Part shown: positions 60,924-64,000 of the stretch, piece by piece
How the letters are laid out: every line of letters begins with the position of its first letter
How positions within the stretch are numbered: position 1 is the first letter of the stretch
DNA from: Yeguia hominis
Lineage (GTDB): Bacteria; Bacillota; Clostridia; Oscillospirales; Acutalibacteraceae
DNA length: 64,000 nt
NCBI RefSeq assembly: GCF_014384705.1
Contig: NZ_JACRSN010000006.1
Span: forward strand, 1-64,000
Direction of reading: 5' to 3'
Notes under the pieces: model-generated
The model's database searches: none
The model's input: only the letters and a program-made list of their open reading frames with translations
Told to the model about the DNA's origin: nothing
Translations under genes and position numbers: made by a program

Positions 60924-61112
60924 ATGTCCTCCTTTATTCCAAAAAATTATCAAAAAGAAGCCATTACTATCCGGATTCCCGCAGAGCTTTTGGGACAAAT
61001 CGATCAGCTTGCTCTGGAATTTCAGATCAGCAGAAGCGCGCTCATCAATCAGTGTCTTACCTACGCCATCGACAATTTGCCTGCCGATCTCGAAAAATCC
61101 AATCAAAAATAA
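60924..61112 (+). CDS. Small ribbon-helix-helix protein
   Basis: A 62-residue protein with the ribbon-helix-helix (Arc/MetJ/CopG) pattern: KEAITIRIPAELLGQIDQLA, LEFQISRSALINQCLTYAID. Such proteins bind DNA as dimers. The ATG at 60924 follows GAGGTGAG; codons further upstream lack a site. It is divergent from the XRE gene and shares its control region. A terminator lies at 61232-61280. What it regulates is unknown. Confidence 0.75.
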   Translation: MSSFIPKNYQKEAITIRIPAELLGQIDQLALEFQISRSALINQCLTYAIDNLPADLEKSNQK

Positions 61113-61231
61113 AGAATTTTTGCGGCGCGCCTTTCTATTCGCGCATCTTTTCCATTTTTATCAGCAAACGGCGCGAAGATCTCCTCGTGATATCCCGTTT
61201 CATCGTCACTCTCCTTCGCGTCGGTCTGCAT

Positions 61232-61280
61232 CGGCCCGGTTTCCGGATAGTACGGAAGCCGGGCCGCTTTTATTTTGTTT
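61232..61280 (+). terminator. Terminator after ribbon-helix-helix gene
   Basis: CGGCCCGGTTTCCG (61232-61245) pairs with CGGAAGCCGGGCCG (61253-61266) with one G-T wobble, followed by CTTTTATTTTG. Confidence 0.85.
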
Positions 61281-61424
61281 TTTATCTGCGCACAAAAACC
61301 TGCCCGCCGCCAAAACGCAGGCGCCCAGGCTGCAGACTTTTAAGGCCAGTTACACACTGCCGCCCAAAAACTCCGGTCTGCACCCGAAAGCCGCTTCTTT
61401 GCAGCTTCGCGCCTCCCATCAGCA

Positions 61425-61590
61425 GCTTCTCCGCGGGCGCCGTGGCACGGACAAACCGCGCGTTTCGGAAAATCTGCGCAACACGCTCCCCAGCGCATCG
61501 ACGCGCGGTCGCCACACGCCGCGAAGCCGCGTGTGGCCAAGCCGGTTTGCCCGCAAACCGGCGTCCGTGCCACGGCGCCTGCGGAGAAGC
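61425..61590. repeat. Multi-arm inverted-repeat element E4
   Basis: Outer arms 61425-61452 (GCTTCTCCGCGGGCGCCGTG, GCACGGAC) and 61563-61590 pair at 27 of 28 positions, the exception being a G-T wobble. Inside are a GCGC-ATCGAC-GCGC hairpin (61493-61506), GCCACACGC / GCGTGTGGC (61511-61519, 61529-61537) and the perfect 10-bp hairpin GCCGGTTTGC-CC-GCAAACCGGC (61541-61562). No gene lies in 61113-62353; frames crossing it are shadows. Confidence 0.75.
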
Positions 61591-61743
61591 GGAGCGCACT
61601 TTCGGCAATTTTGCCCTAAAAAAGCCCGTCTCCCCAGTTCATCGCTTGTTCCGGAATATTTCCCGCTTCACGCCAGACCCTGCCGATCCCGCCGAAAAAA
61701 GACCGAATCTCTGACCGGTACAACGCATCTTGACCCTCCAGAC

Positions 61744-61782
61744 AAAAAAGCGGACACCTTTGCACAGAACAAAGATGTCCGC
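61744..61782 (-). terminator. Minus-strand terminator
   Basis: GCGGACACCTTTG (61750-61762) pairs with CAAAGATGTCCGC (61770-61782), one wobble, with six T following on the minus strand. It is the first terminator downstream of the transglutaminase-like gene, across repeat array 3. Confidence 0.8.
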
Positions 61783-61944
61783 ATATTTCCAAACCGCCAC
61801 GTTCCGTATACCAAAAACGCACCCGCCGAACGTCCCGCACAGGAAAGGAGTACGCCGCACAGCGAAACGTTCCGCATGCAATCCACCGCAAAAAGCGCAG
61901 AAAAAACCGCGAAATGGTAAACCTCTGCGGCATGGAAAATCAGA

Positions 61945-62357
61945 AGGCCCTAGAACGGCAGAAGCCCCCTCTCGCGTCCGCCCGGCTCACAGAACGGAGA
62001 AACTTTTCAGAGCGGTAAATCAGAAATCCGCGGAACGGACGAGGTGTCCTCTCGCGTCCAGCGCGCCACGGAACGGAAAAGAGTTCCGGCGCGATGAAAG
62101 GCACTTCGTGCCCGCGATGAAACACGCTTCGCGTGCTCCCGCGTCCAGTGCATTTTCAGAGCAATGCAAACTTCTATGCGACGGCGAGTAAAAATTAGCC
62201 GCGGAACGGCAGGCACGTCCTCTCGCGTCCAGCGCGTGTATAGAACGGAGAAAATCTCCGGCGCGATAAAACACACTGCGTGTGCGCGGTGAAAGGCACT
62301 TCGTGCCCGCGATGAAAGACACTTCGTGCCTGCGACGAGACACACTCTGTGTGTTAG
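61945..62357. repeat. Array 3 of dispersed repeat R, inverted
   Basis: Units in opposite orientation to arrays 1 and 2 (CAGAACGG, CCTCTCGCGTCC, GGAACGG, CCGGCGCGATGAAA). Mini-hairpins GGCAC-TTC-GTGCC, CACGC-TTC-GCGTG and CACAC-TGC-GTGTG (62272-62284) again show changed but paired stems. The array runs right up to the stop codon of the next gene. Confidence 0.8.
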
Positions 62358-63751
62358 GCTGCGGGGACCTCCCAGGGCAGATAATATCCCTCCTGCACGC
62401 TGTACCCCTGTTCGTCGAAGAACGATTCGCCGAACAGCGCGTAGGCGTCGTCCTCGCCGGTATCGCCCCAGGTCACATCCACCCAGCAGGTTCCGCTCTC
62501 AAGGTGCACCAGATTCCAGGCGTGCAGGCCGTTCGGAACATCGCCCACCACGACCCAGCACGGAATATCCATCTGGTCGCACAAGAGCCGAAACGCATAC
62601 GCGTATCCCGCGCAAACGGTTTCGCCCTCGATAAGCGCGCCGTATGCGCTATAGCGCAAGGTATCTGCTTCTGTAAAGGCTTCCTCTGCCCCCACCCGCC
62701 CGGCAAGCACATCATCATACTCGACATTCTCGCAGAGATAATCAAAAATGGCCTGGCAAAGCGCTTCCTCGTCTGCATCTGCTCCGGCAGTCTCCTGAAT
62801 TTCGATACAGGCCTCATTGACTGCACCGCGCAGTTCCGCTTCGTACGGCGCCATATCCTCTGCGTACAGAGATTTCGATTCGCTGCCGAACTTCACAATC
62901 AGATCGCCGGGAAACGCCGACGGGTCCGGATAATACTCTGTCGTCGTTGCCTCGACTGGCAAAAGCCTGCCCGGCGTATTTTGATAGGCCGCGCAAAGTG
63001 CAGCATCGATTTCCTCCGGAGACGTGTCCAGAATCCGCAGCCAGAGGTTCGACGCGCCGCCTTCCCACGCGCTGCAAATTTCCTTGACAACCTCATCAGG
63101 GTTGTGCGCAACCGCCATCTCCGCGACCTTTACGTCGCGGTCATGGTAGAAAAGCCATACCGCCAGTTCCATGCAGTCGCCGTAGTCCGATGTCGTGTAC
63201 TCGATGGAATTCAGCGAATAAGCGCCCTCCGGCGTCTCCTGCATGGCGTCAAGCGCCGCCTGTTCGGCCGCTTTCGCATCCGTTCCCGCCGGAAAAAGCA
63301 GCACGCCGCTTTGCACGTCCGCCGCAATCAGGTCAGCCATCCATGCACACACTGCCTCTTTGGAAAATTCCGTCGTGTTCGGCGTTCCGTCCGCAGAGAG
63401 TACCAGCGAACGCTGCGGCGCATCCGTCTGGTAGCGGATCGTAAAGGTCACATGCTGTGAACACCAGCCGCCGGTACGCATCCAGCTGACCTCCGAGATG
63501 TACCGTCCGATTGCATACTGTTCTTCCATCAGGCGGTCGATGTCCTCGCTAAATTTCGTATCGATGTCCTCTGTCAGCTCCAGTACCAGAGACACTTCTT
63601 CTGACTGCACGCTGATCGCCGCCGCCAGCGTCTTTTCCAGCAGCTCCGCCGAATACGGCTGTGCGTTCGGATCCCGCAGCAGCGAACAGGACGTCAGCAA
63701 TAGCAGCACCACAAGGCACAGCGCAAGTGTGCGTACGATGGATTTCTTCAT
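62354..63751 (-). CDS. Transglutaminase-like lipoprotein
   Basis: A 465-residue lipoprotein: signal KSIVRTLALCLVVLLLLTSC with lipobox LTSC, a long non-catalytic region (about 25-300) and a C-terminal transglutaminase-like domain. The triad is in place: Cys380 (GETVCAGYAYAFRLLCD), His410 (NGLHAWNLVHL) and Asp425 (CWVDVTWGD). Such extracellular proteins cleave or crosslink proteins or wall peptides. The ATG at 63751 follows GGAGGAGG. The stop codon abuts repeat array 3. It is monocistronic as far as visible. Confidence 0.85.
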   Translation of the reverse strand: MKKSIVRTLALCLVVLLLLTSCSLLRDPNAQPYSAELLEKTLAAAISVQSEEVSLVLELTEDIDTKFSEDIDRLMEEQYAIGRYISEVSWMRTGGWCSQHVTFTIRYQTDAPQRSLVLSADGTPNTTEFSKEAVCAWMADLIAADVQSGVLLFPAGTDAKAAEQAALDAMQETPEGAYSLNSIEYTTSDYGDCMELAVWLFYHDRDVKVAEMAVAHNPDEVVKEICSAWEGGASNLWLRILDTSPEEIDAALCAAYQNTPGRLLPVEATTTEYYPDPSAFPGDLIVKFGSESKSLYAEDMAPYEAELRGAVNEACIEIQETAGADADEEALCQAIFDYLCENVEYDDVLAGRVGAEEAFTEADTLRYSAYGALIEGETVCAGYAYAFRLLCDQMDIPCWVVVGDVPNGLHAWNLVHLESGTCWVDVTWGDTGEDDAYALFGESFFDEQGYSVQEGYYLPWEVPAA

Positions 63752-64000
63752 AAAAGCCCTCCTCCACATCACAGCGGTACCCGCAGCCGGCGTTTGCACG
63801 TCTTTCTTGCGGACACCGAATATCCCGATTTCAAAACCCCTCTGATTGTCTTTGCGAGTTTGGCATTCCGGGCAAACCCGCTTTGCCGGAAGCAACCCCA
63901 GACCCATATTTTCCAAAAGCGCTGCGCGCCCTGACAGAAAAATGAAATTTCCTGAGCCGGCCGCGCCTGTCTCACCGTGCCCCGGCGCCGGTTTTCAAAC
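63752..64000. other. End of window, no gene recognised
   Basis: Upstream region of the transglutaminase-like gene. No coding frame is supported and no clear promoter was identified; the window ends inside it. Confidence 0.4.

Noticed and set aside
61009..61920. 303-codon plus-strand frame
   Set aside because: It runs through a terminator, element E4 and another terminator and has no domain.

Overview
The window looks like a chromosomal segment of a gut-type member of class Clostridia, probably Oscillospirales/Ruminococcaceae. Support: Clostridia-type families throughout (N4-gp56 phage module, tandem serine recombinases, TTG starts behind strong AGGAGG sites, group II-like ECF transporter), GC-rich host genes, and an AT-richer inserted block. 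No rRNA, tRNA or CRISPR was found. The lineage is an inference from gene content.

Layout. (1) 0.4-2.6 kb: a small membrane protein and an AI-2E family transporter. (2) 3.3-12.5 kb, minus strand: a phage morphogenesis block (scaffold-like protein, N4-gp56 major capsid protein, connector/adaptor proteins, P22 gp10-like stabilisation protein, DUF859 fibre-like protein, holin) with no terminase, portal, lysin, integrase or replication gene. (3) 12.7-17.6 kb: host genes for a YlmH-like S4 protein, a MATE exporter, a CarD regulator and a decayed membrane-flavodoxin gene. (4) 17.9-51.5 kb: an AT-richer accessory island, almost entirely on the minus strand. It carries a toxin-antitoxin locus with a frameshifted toxin, a triplet of large serine recombinases, small element-type regulators (several broken), a truncated ParM with a ParR-like partner, an IS256 relic, and a long cluster of zinc-ribbon, SPFH, TPM, DUF4428 and lipoprotein genes. 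Upstream of that cluster sit a NarL-type response regulator, a PAS-histidine kinase, a 7TM sensor-like protein and a receiver with Glu at the phosphoacceptor position. No relaxase, coupling protein or type IV secretion gene is present. (5) 51.8-59.4 kb: an ECF transporter operon (S component, fused double ATPase, EcfT) behind two DUF4430 surface proteins and a clear cobalamin riboswitch, so probably a vitamin B12 uptake operon. (6) 59.4-62.4 kb: dense intergenic repeats around a small XRE/ribbon-helix-helix regulatory pair. (7) 62.4-63.8 kb: a transglutaminase-like lipoprotein.

How genes work together. The ECF operon is coherent: riboswitch with terminator, then extracellular DUF4430 candidate ligand binders, then EcfT, EcfA-EcfA and S in overlapping order. 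The 30.5-45.5 kb cluster resembles an enlarged Bacillus subtilis ydjG-ydjH-ydjI envelope-stress set, apparently placed under a two-component-type promoter with a 7-6-7 inverted repeat at its -35.

Most unusual signals. Two repeat families sit in the host flanks and were not seen inside the island. One is a set of four 135-200 bp multi-arm inverted-repeat elements. The other is a dispersed repeat whose mini-hairpins keep a GNA triloop while the 5-bp stems change in a compensatory way. Many frameshifts are concentrated in the island, while the flanking long operons are intact; this favours decay, although assembly error must be excluded.
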